Shown here one piece after another: positions 18,431 to 27,146 of a stretch of DNA of 64,000 nucleotides. The stretch is from Serratia inhibens. GTDB lineage: Bacteria; Pseudomonadota; Gammaproteobacteria; Enterobacterales; Enterobacteriaceae. Under the pieces are notes generated by a model. The model made no database searches, was not told the DNA's origin, and worked only from the letters and a program-made list of their open reading frames with translations. The translations under genes were made by a program, and so were the position numbers. The stretch covers positions 620,001-684,000 of the forward strand of contig NZ_QYYG01000001.1 in NCBI RefSeq assembly GCF_003591175.1, written 5' to 3'. The stretch's first letter is position 1, and each line of letters starts with the position of its first letter.

Positions 18431-20050
18431 ATGCCAGCATCTAAAAAACAAAAAATAACGCTCTGGGAGTTTTTCCAGAGCCTGGGCAAGACATTCATGC
18501 TGCCCGTCGCCTTGCTGTCTTTTTGCGGCATCATGCTGGGGATCGGCAGTTCGCTGAGCAGCCGCGATGTCATCACTCTGCTGCCTTTTATCGGCCACCC
18601 CGCCTTCCAGTTGCTGTTCACCTGGATGAACAAGATGGGCTCTTTTGCCTTTAGCTTCTTGCCGGTGATGTTCGCCATCGCCATTCCGCTGGGTATGGCG
18701 CGTGAAAACAAAGGCGTCGCCGCGTTCTCCGGCTTTGTCGGTTTTGCCGTGCTCAACCTGGCCACCAATTTTTATCTGACCACTACCGGCATTCTGCCCA
18801 CCACCGACCCGCTGGTGTTAAAAGCCAATAACATCCAGAACATCCTCGGTATCCAGTCAATCGACACCGGCATTTTGGGCGCGGTGATCGTCGGCATTAT
18901 CGTTTATCTGCTGCATGAGCGTTTCAATACCATCCGCCTGCCGGATGCGCTGGCGTTCTTCGGCGGCACCCGCTTTGTGCCGATCGTCACCACCCTGGTG
19001 CTGGGCCTGTGCGGGCTGATTATTCCGTTGATTTGGCCCTGGTTCGCCGCCGGCATCAACGGCCTCGGTTGGGTGATCAACGGCGCGGGCGCTTTTGGTC
19101 CGATGATTTTCGGCACCGGCGAACGCCTGCTGTTACCCTTCGGTTTGCACCATATTCTGGTGGCGTTGATCCGCTTTACCGAAGCGGGCGGCACGCTGGA
19201 CGTTTGCGGCCACAGCGTCAGCGGCGCTCTGACCATTTTCCAGGCGCAACTCTCCTGCCCAACCACCACCGGCTTTGCCGAAAGCGCTACCCGCTTCCTG
19301 TCGCAGGGCAAAATGCCGGCATTCCTCGGCGGCCTGCCGGGTGCGGCGTTGGCGATGTATCACTGCGCAAAGCCAGAAAACAGACATAAAATCAAAGGTC
19401 TGCTGATCTCCGGTGTGGTGGCCTGCGTGGTCGGCGGCACCACCGAGCCGATCGAGTTTCTGTTCCTGTTCGTAGCGCCTTTCTTGTACTTCATCCACGC
19501 CATTCTTACCGGGCTGGGCTTCACCGTGATGGCGCTGCTGGGCGTGACCATCGGGAACACCGACGGCAATATCATCGATTTCGTGGTGTTCGGCATCCTG
19601 CACGGCACCGCCACCAAGTGGTATCTGGTGCCGATGGTCGCCGCCATCTGGTTTGCCGCCTACTACGCCATTTTCCGCATCTCCATCCAGCGCTTTAACA
19701 TCAAAACGCCGGGCCGCGAGAGCGATACCGCTACCAGCCAAAGTGCGCCGGTGGGCGTGGTCGGTAAATCCGGTTATAACGTGCCGGCCATTTTGGCGGC
19801 GCTGGGCGGCAGCGAGAATATCGTTTCGCTGGATAACTGCATCACCCGCCTGCGCCTGTCGGTCAGCGACATCAGCAAGGTGGATGACGCGGCGCTGAAA
19901 GCCAACCGCGCCATTGGCGTGGTGCACCTCAATGACCATAATCTGCAAGTGGTGATCGGTCCGCAGGTACAATCGGTGAAAGATGAATTAGACTCACTGA
20001 TAGCGGCGGCGCTTCCTGCTGCCGCTCTGCAGGGAGCGTCACATGTTTGA
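18431..20050 (+). CDS. malX: PTS maltose/glucose-type EIICB component MalX
   Basis: 539 aa. N-terminal EIIC membrane domain (about residues 10-420; FGTGERLLLPFGLHHILVAL and GGTTEPIEFLFLFVAPFLY are glucose-family EIIC motifs) and a C-terminal EIIB domain whose phosphorylated Cys lies in SLDNCITRLRLSV. E. coli MalX can take up glucose and maltose; its natural substrate is uncertain. The ATG at 18431 is preceded by AGGAG and aligns with E. coli. It overlaps malY by 8 bp, so the two are translationally coupled. Confidence 0.95.
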   Translation: MPASKKQKITLWEFFQSLGKTFMLPVALLSFCGIMLGIGSSLSSRDVITLLPFIGHPAFQLLFTWMNKMGSFAFSFLPVMFAIAIPLGMARENKGVAAFSGFVGFAVLNLATNFYLTTTGILPTTDPLVLKANNIQNILGIQSIDTGILGAVIVGIIVYLLHERFNTIRLPDALAFFGGTRFVPIVTTLVLGLCGLIIPLIWPWFAAGINGLGWVINGAGAFGPMIFGTGERLLLPFGLHHILVALIRFTEAGGTLDVCGHSVSGALTIFQAQLSCPTTTGFAESATRFLSQGKMPAFLGGLPGAALAMYHCAKPENRHKIKGLLISGVVACVVGGTTEPIEFLFLFVAPFLYFIHAILTGLGFTVMALLGVTIGNTDGNIIDFVVFGILHGTATKWYLVPMVAAIWFAAYYAIFRISIQRFNIKTPGRESDTATSQSAPVGVVGKSGYNVPAILAALGGSENIVSLDNCITRLRLSVSDISKVDDAALKANRAIGVVHLNDHNLQVVIGPQVQSVKDELDSLIAAALPAAALQGASHV

Positions 20051-21224
20051 TTTTTCTACTCCGGTCGATCGGCACGGCACCTGGTGCACGCAGTGGGATT
20101 ACATTGCCGACCGCTTTGGCAGCGATGACCTGCTGCCGTTCACCATCTCCGATATGGATTTCGCTACCGCCCCCTGCATTATCGAGGCGCTGCAACAGCG
20201 CTTGCAGCACGGCGTGCTGGGCTACAGCCGCTGGCAGCATGAGGATTTTCTCGGCGCGGTGCGCCACTGGTATCAACAACGCTTCAACACGCCGATCGAC
20301 ACCGGGATGACGGTTTACGGTCCTTCGGTGATCTACATGGCAGCACAGATGATCCGCCTGTGGTCAGCGCCGGGGGAATTCGTGGTCACTCACACGCCGG
20401 CCTATGACGCCTTTTATAAGGTGATCCTCGGTAATCAGCGCCAGCTGTTGGCCTGCCCGTTGCACAAGGACGGCAACCAATGGCGGTGCGATATGGCGCA
20501 CCTGGAAGCGCTGCTGGCGCGGCCGCAAACCAGGATCCTGTTGTTGTGCAGCCCGCACAACCCGACCGGCAAGGTGTGGAGCGTTGCAGAGTTGCAGCAG
20601 ATGGCCGAGCTGTGCGAACGCCATGACGTGCGGGTGATCAGCGATGAGATCCATATGGACATGGTTTGGGGCGAGAGCCGCCACACGCCATGGAGCCAGG
20701 TGGCGACCACGCCCTGGGCCCTGCTGACCTCCGGCTCCAAAACCTTCAATATTCCGGCGCTGACCGGCGCCTACGGGTTTATCAGCGACGATGCCGCTCG
20801 CGACGCCTACACCCAACTGCTGAAAAGCCGTGACGGGCTGTCTTCACCGGCGGTGTTGGCGGTGGTGGCGCACATTGCCGCCTATCGCCACGGTGAACCC
20901 TGGCTGGATGCGCTGCGCGATTATCTGCAAGACAACCTGACCTACGTCGCCGAACGGCTGAACCAGGCGTTCCCGGCGCTCGACTGGCAGCCGCCGCAGG
21001 CCACCTATCTGGCCTGGATCGATCTGCGCCCGCTGGGCATTGATGACAGCCAACTGCAACAGGTGCTGATCGACCGCGAGAAGGTCGCGATTATGCCGGG
21101 TTTCACTTACGGCGAAGAGGGCCGCGGCTTCCTGCGGCTGAACGTCGGTTGCCCGCGCAGCAAGGTGGAGGCCGGCATGGATAAACTGATTAGCGGGCTG
21201 AGGTTTGTTCTGGGCGAGGTTTAG
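20043..21224 (+). CDS. malY: PLP-dependent cystathionine beta-lyase / maltose regulon modulator MalY
   Basis: 393 aa. Fold-type I aminotransferase with the Schiff-base lysine K233 in SGSKTFNIPAL, the same number I recall for E. coli MalY, and LCSPHNPTGKVW. It has beta C-S lyase activity and in E. coli also binds and inhibits the activator MalT. It overlaps malX and is the last gene of the MalI-controlled operon. Unlike malX it has few alternative starts; MFDFSTPVDRHGTWC is the family N-terminus. Confidence 0.95.
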   Translation: MFDFSTPVDRHGTWCTQWDYIADRFGSDDLLPFTISDMDFATAPCIIEALQQRLQHGVLGYSRWQHEDFLGAVRHWYQQRFNTPIDTGMTVYGPSVIYMAAQMIRLWSAPGEFVVTHTPAYDAFYKVILGNQRQLLACPLHKDGNQWRCDMAHLEALLARPQTRILLLCSPHNPTGKVWSVAELQQMAELCERHDVRVISDEIHMDMVWGESRHTPWSQVATTPWALLTSGSKTFNIPALTGAYGFISDDAARDAYTQLLKSRDGLSSPAVLAVVAHIAAYRHGEPWLDALRDYLQDNLTYVAERLNQAFPALDWQPPQATYLAWIDLRPLGIDDSQLQQVLIDREKVAIMPGFTYGEEGRGFLRLNVGCPRSKVEAGMDKLISGLRFVLGEV

Positions 21225-21569
21225 TCGACCGGGCCGGTTCGGCCTGCCGCCGAGGGTTGACCAGGCCGTCAGCGGTTCCCCTGAAAAGGGCGCGGCAGGC
21301 TGCGCCCGCTATCGCTATCTCTGGCGGCTCGCAATCAGCGCCGGTTTCGGCCCACATTAACTGCAAATGAAAACACTCCCGGCTCACATTAAGTGACAAT
21401 GAGCTCGCATTTATCTTGCCCGACTCGCAACCCATCGTTCCGAACTAACAATAACTGCCAATAGAGGGAGTAAGTCTTCAATGCCTCCCCTTGAAACCAT
21501 CCACTCAGGCACAATACTTCTGAATGCTGTACGAATTTCTGTGCTGCACAACATAAACAGGAGAATCCC
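21225..21569. other. 345-bp intergenic region between malY and the Tc toxin gene
   Basis: GC-rich near malY, then AT-richer toward the toxin gene. It holds an imperfect 23-bp direct repeat (listed separately) and, at 21559-21566, the ribosome site AGGAGAAT of the toxin gene. No conserved gene was found; no strong terminator after malY was seen. Confidence 0.5.
21348..21402. repeat. Two imperfect 23-bp direct repeats, possible IS21-family end remnant
   Basis: 21348-21370 starts CGGCCCACATTAACTG and 21380-21402 starts CGGCTCACATTAAGTG; the copies are 32 bp apart and differ at about four positions. IS21-family elements carry several such internal repeats near their ends, with ACATTAAGTGACAATG-like sequence. 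No transposase is present, so this would be a remnant. Confidence 0.35.
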
Positions 21570-24452
21570 ATGAACACAACGCTGTTCAGTAAAACCCCGA
21601 CGGTTACGGTCCTCGACAACCGTGGCCTGACCGTGCGCGACACCGCATACCATCGTCATCCCAATATGCCGGACGTCACCAATGAGCGCATCACTCGCCA
21701 CCAGTACGATGCCCGCGGATTTCTTACACAGAGCTCCGACCCACGCTTGCATGACGCAGGGCTGGCGAACCTCACATACCTGACTGACCAGGCCGGAAGC
21801 ATTCTGCGTACCGTCAGCGTCGATGCCGGAACAACCGTAACCCTGTATGACGCAGCCGGACGGCCGTTCATGGCGGTCAACAATATCCGTACCGCTGACG
21901 ACGGTACGGAGAACAGAAGTCAGGCCGTGACCCGCGGTTGGCAGTATGAGGAGGCTTCGCTGCCGGGGCGTCTGCTGAGTATCACGGAGCAGGCTACTGA
22001 TGAGGCGGCCCGCATCACGGAGCGCTTTGTCTATGCCGGTAACACTGACAAGGAGAAAGTGCTGAACCTGGCGGGCCAGTGCGTCAGCCACTACGACACA
22101 GCCGGTCTGGTGCAGACCGACAGTCTGGCGCTGACCGGGGTGCCGCTCTCCGTCACCCGTCGTCTGCTGAAGGATTTGGATAGCCCGGATACGGTGGCCG
22201 ACTGGCAGGGCGCGGGGGCTTCCGCGTGGGATAAACTGCTCGCCGATGAGGGATATCACACCCTGACCACGGCGGATGCCACCGGTGCGGTGCTGACCAC
22301 CAAGGATGCAAAAGGTAACCAGCAGCGCATGGCCTATGACGTGGCGGGTCTGCTGTCAGGCAACTGGCTGACGGTGAAGGACGGGACGGAGCAGATTATC
22401 GTTAAGTCCCTGACGTACTCCGCCGCCGGGCAGAAACTGCGCGAGGAGCACGGCAACGGCGTGGTGACTACCTATACCTACGAGCCGCAGACGCAGCGCC
22501 TGACCGGGATGAAAACAGAACGCCCGGCAGGTCATGCCTCCGGGGCAAAAGTACTGCAGGACCTGCGCTATGAGTATGACCCGGTGGGTAATGTGCTGAA
22601 GGTCAGCAACGATGCGGAAGAGACCCGCTTCTGGCGTAACCAGAAAGTGGTGCCGGAGAGCACGTACGCCTACGACAGCCTGTACCAGCTGGTGAGCGCC
22701 ACCGGCCGCGAAATGGCCAACGCAGGTCAACAGAGCAGCAGCTTACCGCCCGCCACTGTCCCCTTTCCCACTGACAGTTCTGCATACACTCGTTATACCC
22801 GGACTTACACTTACGATGCTGCTGGCAACCTTACGCAAATCAGCCACAATGCCCCGGCCACAAGTAACAGCTACACCACGAAAATCACGGTAAGCGACCG
22901 CAGCAACCGGGGTGTGCCGAGCAAACTGACGGAAACTCCGTCAGACGTGGAGGGCCTGTTCACGGCAGGCGGGCAGCAGACGCAGTTGCTGCCGGGACAG
23001 TATCTGACCTGGACGCCGCGTAATGAGCTGCGGATGGTGACGCCGGTGGTGCGTGATAGAAGTGCGGACGACAGCGAAAGCTACCGCTATGATGGTGGAA
23101 ACCAGCGCATCCTCAAGGTCAGCGCGCAGAAAACCGGCAACAGTATGCAGACGCAGCAAGTGGTGTACCTGCCAGGGCTGGAGCTGCGCAGCACAACATC
23201 CGGCGATACGGAAAAGGAAAGCCTGCAGGTTATCACGGTGGGTGAGTCAGGCCGGGCGCAGGTGCGGGTGCTGCACTGGGAGAACGATGTGCCGGAGGGC
23301 ATCGACAACAATCAGTTGCGCTGGAGCTATGACAACCTGACCGGCAGCAGCGGACTGGAGCTGGACGGCGACGGGAACATCATCAGCATGGAGGAATACT
23401 ATCCGTATGGCGGCACGGCGATGTGGGTAGCACGCAGCGCAGTGGAGGCTGATTATAAGACCCTGCGCTACTCTGGCAAGGAACGGGATACGACGGGGCT
23501 GTACTACTATGGTTACCGCTACTATCAGCCATGGGCAGGTAGGTGGCTGAGCGCGGATCCGGCAGGTACGGTGGATGGGTTAAATCTATTTAGAATGGTG
23601 GAAAACAATCCAATAATAAATGTTGATGACTCAGGCTTATTCAGCTTAAACATCCTGAAGAAATTATTCCGAGTAAAGAGAGCAAACGATAGTTACCGAG
23701 GAATGAAGAAAGGTAGTTTATGGAACGGACTAATAAATAGTGAGAAAAATATAAAAAAACAAAGCAACATCAACCTTGAGGCGCTCAGAAAACCAAATTA
23801 CCCCTTAACGAAAGATGCTCATGATTTTATAGAAAGAATGAAGGAGTTAAACTATAATGTCATTCACTTCTCTGGCGCTGATCTTTCTGTACCTGATGGC
23901 GTTCTTTATTCGAAGAAAGAGCTTTATAAAAGAAACATGAAGTTTAGTCAGAGAAACACAACAAAATCAGATATAGAAAAGCTAGGCACTGATGATTTTG
24001 TATTTTTTTCGTTAGGTGTGGGTGATTATTCAGGCAAAGAAATAAGTAGATTTGGAAGATACAAATATCAAACCTCTTTGCCAGAGGCCAGGAAAGACAA
24101 ATATTTCCCACACGCCCATTTGGCTATCAATGATACATTGAATTTTAACGAAAGACAAACAAGCGAGGGACGCCTGACAGCAATATTTAAGATGGCTGAT
24201 GTCAACAGATTGCGTGAAGAGGTCATCGCGGAGAAAGCAGTTGAGACGATATATCATATTGATGACTTTCCGGAAGGGCTGGCCTTAAAAATTGTTAATT
24301 CTACAAAAGAACTTTCATTAAGTTCTCAAAAAAATGTTTATGGTAGCCGAACAGAAGCAGACTTCGATCAGATAATTTCACTATTTCTTAGACCGCAGAT
24401 TTTGGTACCTAAGAAATTCTCGACGAAGAGAATGACTAAATTTCATTCATAA
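21570..24452 (+). CDS. Insecticidal toxin complex C subunit (TccC/SepC type), Rhs core plus variable toxin domain
   Basis: 960 aa. The N-terminal FSKTPTVTVLDNRGLTVRD and the Rhs/YD-repeat core (about residues 1-690) match TccC/SepC proteins, which with TcB form a hollow cocoon enclosing the toxin. R650, D663 and D686 sit exactly where I recall the YenC2 self-cleavage residues (RYYQPWAGRW; DPAGTVDGLNLF; VDDSGL). The C-terminal 270 residues are the hypervariable toxin domain, encoded by clearly AT-richer DNA from about base 23578. I do not recognise the domain; VFFSLGVGDYSG and SRFGRYKYQ hint weakly at an ADP-ribosyltransferase-like fold. No TcA or TcB gene is in the window, so it is an orphan. 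Start supported by AGGAGAATCCC. Confidence 0.9.
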   Translation: MNTTLFSKTPTVTVLDNRGLTVRDTAYHRHPNMPDVTNERITRHQYDARGFLTQSSDPRLHDAGLANLTYLTDQAGSILRTVSVDAGTTVTLYDAAGRPFMAVNNIRTADDGTENRSQAVTRGWQYEEASLPGRLLSITEQATDEAARITERFVYAGNTDKEKVLNLAGQCVSHYDTAGLVQTDSLALTGVPLSVTRRLLKDLDSPDTVADWQGAGASAWDKLLADEGYHTLTTADATGAVLTTKDAKGNQQRMAYDVAGLLSGNWLTVKDGTEQIIVKSLTYSAAGQKLREEHGNGVVTTYTYEPQTQRLTGMKTERPAGHASGAKVLQDLRYEYDPVGNVLKVSNDAEETRFWRNQKVVPESTYAYDSLYQLVSATGREMANAGQQSSSLPPATVPFPTDSSAYTRYTRTYTYDAAGNLTQISHNAPATSNSYTTKITVSDRSNRGVPSKLTETPSDVEGLFTAGGQQTQLLPGQYLTWTPRNELRMVTPVVRDRSADDSESYRYDGGNQRILKVSAQKTGNSMQTQQVVYLPGLELRSTTSGDTEKESLQVITVGESGRAQVRVLHWENDVPEGIDNNQLRWSYDNLTGSSGLELDGDGNIISMEEYYPYGGTAMWVARSAVEADYKTLRYSGKERDTTGLYYYGYRYYQPWAGRWLSADPAGTVDGLNLFRMVENNPIINVDDSGLFSLNILKKLFRVKRANDSYRGMKKGSLWNGLINSEKNIKKQSNINLEALRKPNYPLTKDAHDFIERMKELNYNVIHFSGADLSVPDGVLYSKKELYKRNMKFSQRNTTKSDIEKLGTDDFVFFSLGVGDYSGKEISRFGRYKYQTSLPEARKDKYFPHAHLAINDTLNFNERQTSEGRLTAIFKMADVNRLREEVIAEKAVETIYHIDDFPEGLALKIVNSTKELSLSSQKNVYGSRTEADFDQIISLFLRPQILVPKKFSTKRMTKFHS

Positions 24453-24470
24453 ACAGTAAGCATCCTGTGA

Positions 24471-24495
24471 TCTCACGTTGCACAACAACGTGAGA
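24471..24495 (+). terminator. Hairpin after the Tc toxin gene
   Basis: Perfect 10-bp stem TCTCACGTTG / CAACGTGAGA with loop CACAA, 18 bp past the stop; only a weak T-rich tail (TATTCTGTTTTC). The rest of the 303-bp gap to 24755 has no recognised gene; a second palindrome GGGCGAACATGTTCGCCC (24733-24750) lies just before the stop codon of the next, convergent gene. Confidence 0.65.
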
Positions 24496-24755
24496 TATTC
24501 TGTTTTCAAGACGGTGAGACAGTTTTTCTGCCTCATTCCCGGTTGACTCCCTGTTGCAACTGCAACAGCGGCTCGATCGTCTGCCACCAAAAAAACCGAA
24601 CGCGCCACACAGATTATCGCCGCTGCTCATCTGTAGGGTATTTCAGTCACCTTCAGATGATCATCCGGGTATTTTGGAGGCAGGAAAATCCATAGATTGC
24701 GAGCCATTACAGCTATCAATGCGGTTCATTCAGGGCGAACATGTTCGCCCCCTGC

Positions 24756-25121
24756 TCATTTCACCTGCGGGATATCGTCGAGGCGGTAATAGACGCTCAA
24801 CCCGCGCTCATTGGCCAGCAATACGTCGTTATCCGCTCCCGTCGATGCACCTTCAATGCGATAAATAGCCTGGCATTGGGCAATCAGCCGATGGGCCACC
24901 GGATAGAGAAACGCCTCGCTGACCGCATCCCCCAATTGGGTTGAACCGGCCGCCGCCGCCAGCGGCAGCGCCAGCCATTCGCCAATCACCGGCACATGCC
25001 CGCGCCGATATACCTCGAGCGCCGCCTGCTCCAAATGATGCAGGTTAGCGGCAATGCGCTGCGGATCGCCATCGGTGCCGCTGCGGTATGGGCCGGCTAT
25101 CAGAATCAATTGAGCATTCAT
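24756..25121 (-). CDS. DUF4406-like protein (nucleoside 2-deoxyribosyltransferase-like fold)
   Basis: 121 aa. LILIAGPYRSG at the N-terminus is the nucleotide-binding loop of the deoxyribosyltransferase-like fold, and HVPVIGEWLALPL and GADNDVLLANERGLSVYY fit the family. The proteins probably bind or hydrolyse nucleotide glycosidic bonds, but the substrate is unknown. It overlaps the upstream NUDIX gene by 4 bp (ATGA), so the two are co-translated, hinting at a shared nucleotide-cleanup role (inference). Confidence 0.65.
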   Translation of the reverse strand: MNAQLILIAGPYRSGTDGDPQRIAANLHHLEQAALEVYRRGHVPVIGEWLALPLAAAAGSTQLGDAVSEAFLYPVAHRLIAQCQAIYRIEGASTGADNDVLLANERGLSVYYRLDDIPQVK

Positions 25122-25714
25122 TGGTTATTCTCCAGGGTACGGTTAAGCGCCACAAACTGCAGCAGCATAATGGTTTTGGCATCTACGATGATTCCTTGCC
25201 GGATGGCGTGCAGAGCGTCCGCCAACGACATCTCGATCACCTCGAGGTCTTCGCCTTCCGCCACCACCCCGCCGCCCTCGCTCACCCGGTTGCCGGCAGT
25301 GTATTCCCCGACAAAGAAATGCAGTTTTTCGGTCACTGAACCGGGGCTCATATAGGCCTCGAACACCTTTTGCACGTTTTGCACCCGATAGCCGGTCTCT
25401 TCCTCCGCTTCTGCGCGAATGCGCTCCTCCGGCGAGGCATTGTCCAGCAAGCCGGCGGCGGCCTCTATCAGCATGCCGTCGTGGCCGTTGACGAACACCG
25501 GAAAACGGAACTGGCGCGTCAGCACCACCTTTTGCGCCTGCCGGTTAAACAGCAAAATGGTCGCGCCGTCACCGCGATCGTAGGTTTCGCGGCTTTGCCG
25601 TTGCCATACGCCATCACGGCGTAAAAAATCGAAGGTGGTTTTTTTCAGCAGATACCAGTCATCGGACAGCACCCGGGTTTCAAGGATACGAACCCGATCT
25701 TTAGTCGCAATCAT
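25118..25714 (-). CDS. nudK: NUDIX hydrolase, GDP-mannose pyrophosphatase NudK type
   Basis: 198 aa from the ATG at 25714, which has GGAG 9 nt upstream; an earlier ATG at 25729 has no site. NUDIX box around GLLDNASPEERIRAEAEEETGY; ETYDRGDGATILLFN and FEAYMSPGSVTEKLHFFV are strongly NudK-like. E. coli NudK hydrolyses GDP-mannose, and relatives act on ADP-ribose. It forms a two-gene unit with the DUF4406-like gene. Confidence 0.8.
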   Translation of the reverse strand: MIATKDRVRILETRVLSDDWYLLKKTTFDFLRRDGVWQRQSRETYDRGDGATILLFNRQAQKVVLTRQFRFPVFVNGHDGMLIEAAAGLLDNASPEERIRAEAEEETGYRVQNVQKVFEAYMSPGSVTEKLHFFVGEYTAGNRVSEGGGVVAEGEDLEVIEMSLADALHAIRQGIIVDAKTIMLLQFVALNRTLENNQ

Positions 25715-25814
25715 AGTGGCCAACTCCATAACTCAGGAAAGGAACTGGATACTATCGTGCAGTTTCGTGTATGATCAAGATATTTCGTGCAATGCAAATT
25801 TAACGGGAAATCGG

Positions 25815-26570
25815 ATGCTCACCAGTCAGCGCAAAAAAATCATTCTGGAAAAACTGGCACAGGACGGACAGGTGCTGGCCAAACAGCTTAGCGAAATGTT
25901 CGGGCTGTCCGAAGACACCCTCCGCCGCGATCTGCGTGAGCTGGACAGCGAAGGGCTGCTGCAAAGGGTCCACGGCGGCGCGCTGCCGGTATCCCCCGCC
26001 ATCGGCACCTTTGCCGAAAGAAACGGGCAGGAATCCGCCGCCAAGCGCGCGATAGCCAAAGCCGCAGCGGCGATGATCATTCCAGGGCAAGTGGTGATCA
26101 TCGATGGCGGCACCACCTCCGCCGAGCTGGTGAAACAACTGCCGCCCACGCTGGAGGCGACTATCGTCACTCACAGCCCCAGCGTGGCGGTCGGGTTGGT
26201 TGAACACCCCAAAGTGGAGGTGATCCTGATCGGCGGGCGGTTGTATAAACACTCGATCGTCAGCGTGGGTGCCGCCGCGGTGGAAGCCATGTCGCACATC
26301 CGCGCCGATATTTACTTTATGGGCGTGACGGGCGTGCACCCGACCGCCGGGCTGAGCACCGGCGACCTCGAAGAGGCCTACATCAAACGCGCGCTGGCGG
26401 CACGGGCGGCGGAAACCGTGGTGTTGGCCTCCGCCGCCAAGCTGAACGCCGCCTCCCAGTATGCGATTGGCGACATCACGCTGGCGCAGAGCATTATTGT
26501 CGAACGCGCGACCGACGCCGCGCTGATTGCCCCGCTGGAACAGGCCGGGGTCACGGTGATAAAAGCCTGA
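25815..26570 (+). CDS. DeoR-family transcriptional regulator
   Basis: 251 aa. N-terminal HTH (residues 1-57: RKKIILEKLAQDGQVLAKQLS, then DTLRRDLRELDSEGLLQRVHGGAL) and a DeoR sugar-phosphate-sensing domain (VVIIDGGTTSAELVKQL, GVTGVHPTAGLSTGDLEEA). The start at 25815 places the HTH at the N-terminus; longer frames are non-homologous. It lies in front of, and on the same strand as, the PTS-PFK-aldolase operon, 576 bp away, and is its probable repressor, sensing a phosphorylated intermediate (inference). It is divergent from nudK. Confidence 0.85.
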   Translation: MLTSQRKKIILEKLAQDGQVLAKQLSEMFGLSEDTLRRDLRELDSEGLLQRVHGGALPVSPAIGTFAERNGQESAAKRAIAKAAAAMIIPGQVVIIDGGTTSAELVKQLPPTLEATIVTHSPSVAVGLVEHPKVEVILIGGRLYKHSIVSVGAAAVEAMSHIRADIYFMGVTGVHPTAGLSTGDLEEAYIKRALAARAAETVVLASAAKLNAASQYAIGDITLAQSIIVERATDAALIAPLEQAGVTVIKA

Positions 26571-27146
26571 GCAGCGCGGCCAAATAAATCGCTTAATAAA
26601 TACGCGGTTATTAAATGGCTGCGTTTAATACCGCGACACCCCAAGCTTGGGACGGGTGGGGAACATGCAGGTTAGCCGACCGTTGAGCGTCCATATAAGC
26701 GCGATACGAGCCTCCATGGACGGACTCACGGCGTGTCGGCGCTCTGCATGCTCCTCACCTGTAGCACTATTAGTGTTAGCGCGCAGCTATTTAATCCTGA
26801 CCGCGTATTGAGGGATATTAATTTTACATATTCGTCTCACTGCCACAAAAAATGCGAGAGTAATCACATTTCATTAAACTGATCCCGGCCCAATCCGCTA
26901 TTTTCCCGCCTTATAAAAAATTCCACAGTAATCAACCGGCAACATATTGATTATCAATAAATAGTCGCCCTTTCTCTTTTTCTCATCAAAAACAAAAACG
27001 AGATAAACCTCACAGAAAAACCGCCATCGATAGCGTTGTCAATGTGTTCCAAGGAAATATTTGTGATTGTTTTGTGATATCGCCTGCAAATTTTACCGAT
27101 GCCAAAAATAACAATGGCTGCAACGGAACGGGCTGGGAGCAGGCAT
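26571..27146. other. 576-bp intergenic region between the DeoR gene and the PTS operon
   Basis: The left part holds a ~110-bp imperfect inverted-repeat element (26652-26762). The rest is AT-rich and must carry the operon promoter; no clean -35/-10 pair stood out. No gene was recognised. Confidence 0.5.
26652..26762. repeat. Long imperfect inverted-repeat element, unknown family
   Basis: The outer arms GGTGGGGAACATGCAG (from 26655) and its counterpart CTGCATGCTCCTCACC (to 26759) pair with two mismatches, continuing inward with GCCGAC/GTCGGC. Inner arms GTCCAT/ATGGAC pair around the centre. The result is a ~105-bp hairpin with no coding potential. It may be a MITE-like repeat. Confidence 0.6.

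Noticed and set aside
21570-24452. Interpretation as a type VI Rhs effector
   Set aside because: The N-terminus is of the TccC/SepC type without PAAR or VgrG-interaction domain, and no T6SS or immunity gene is adjacent.
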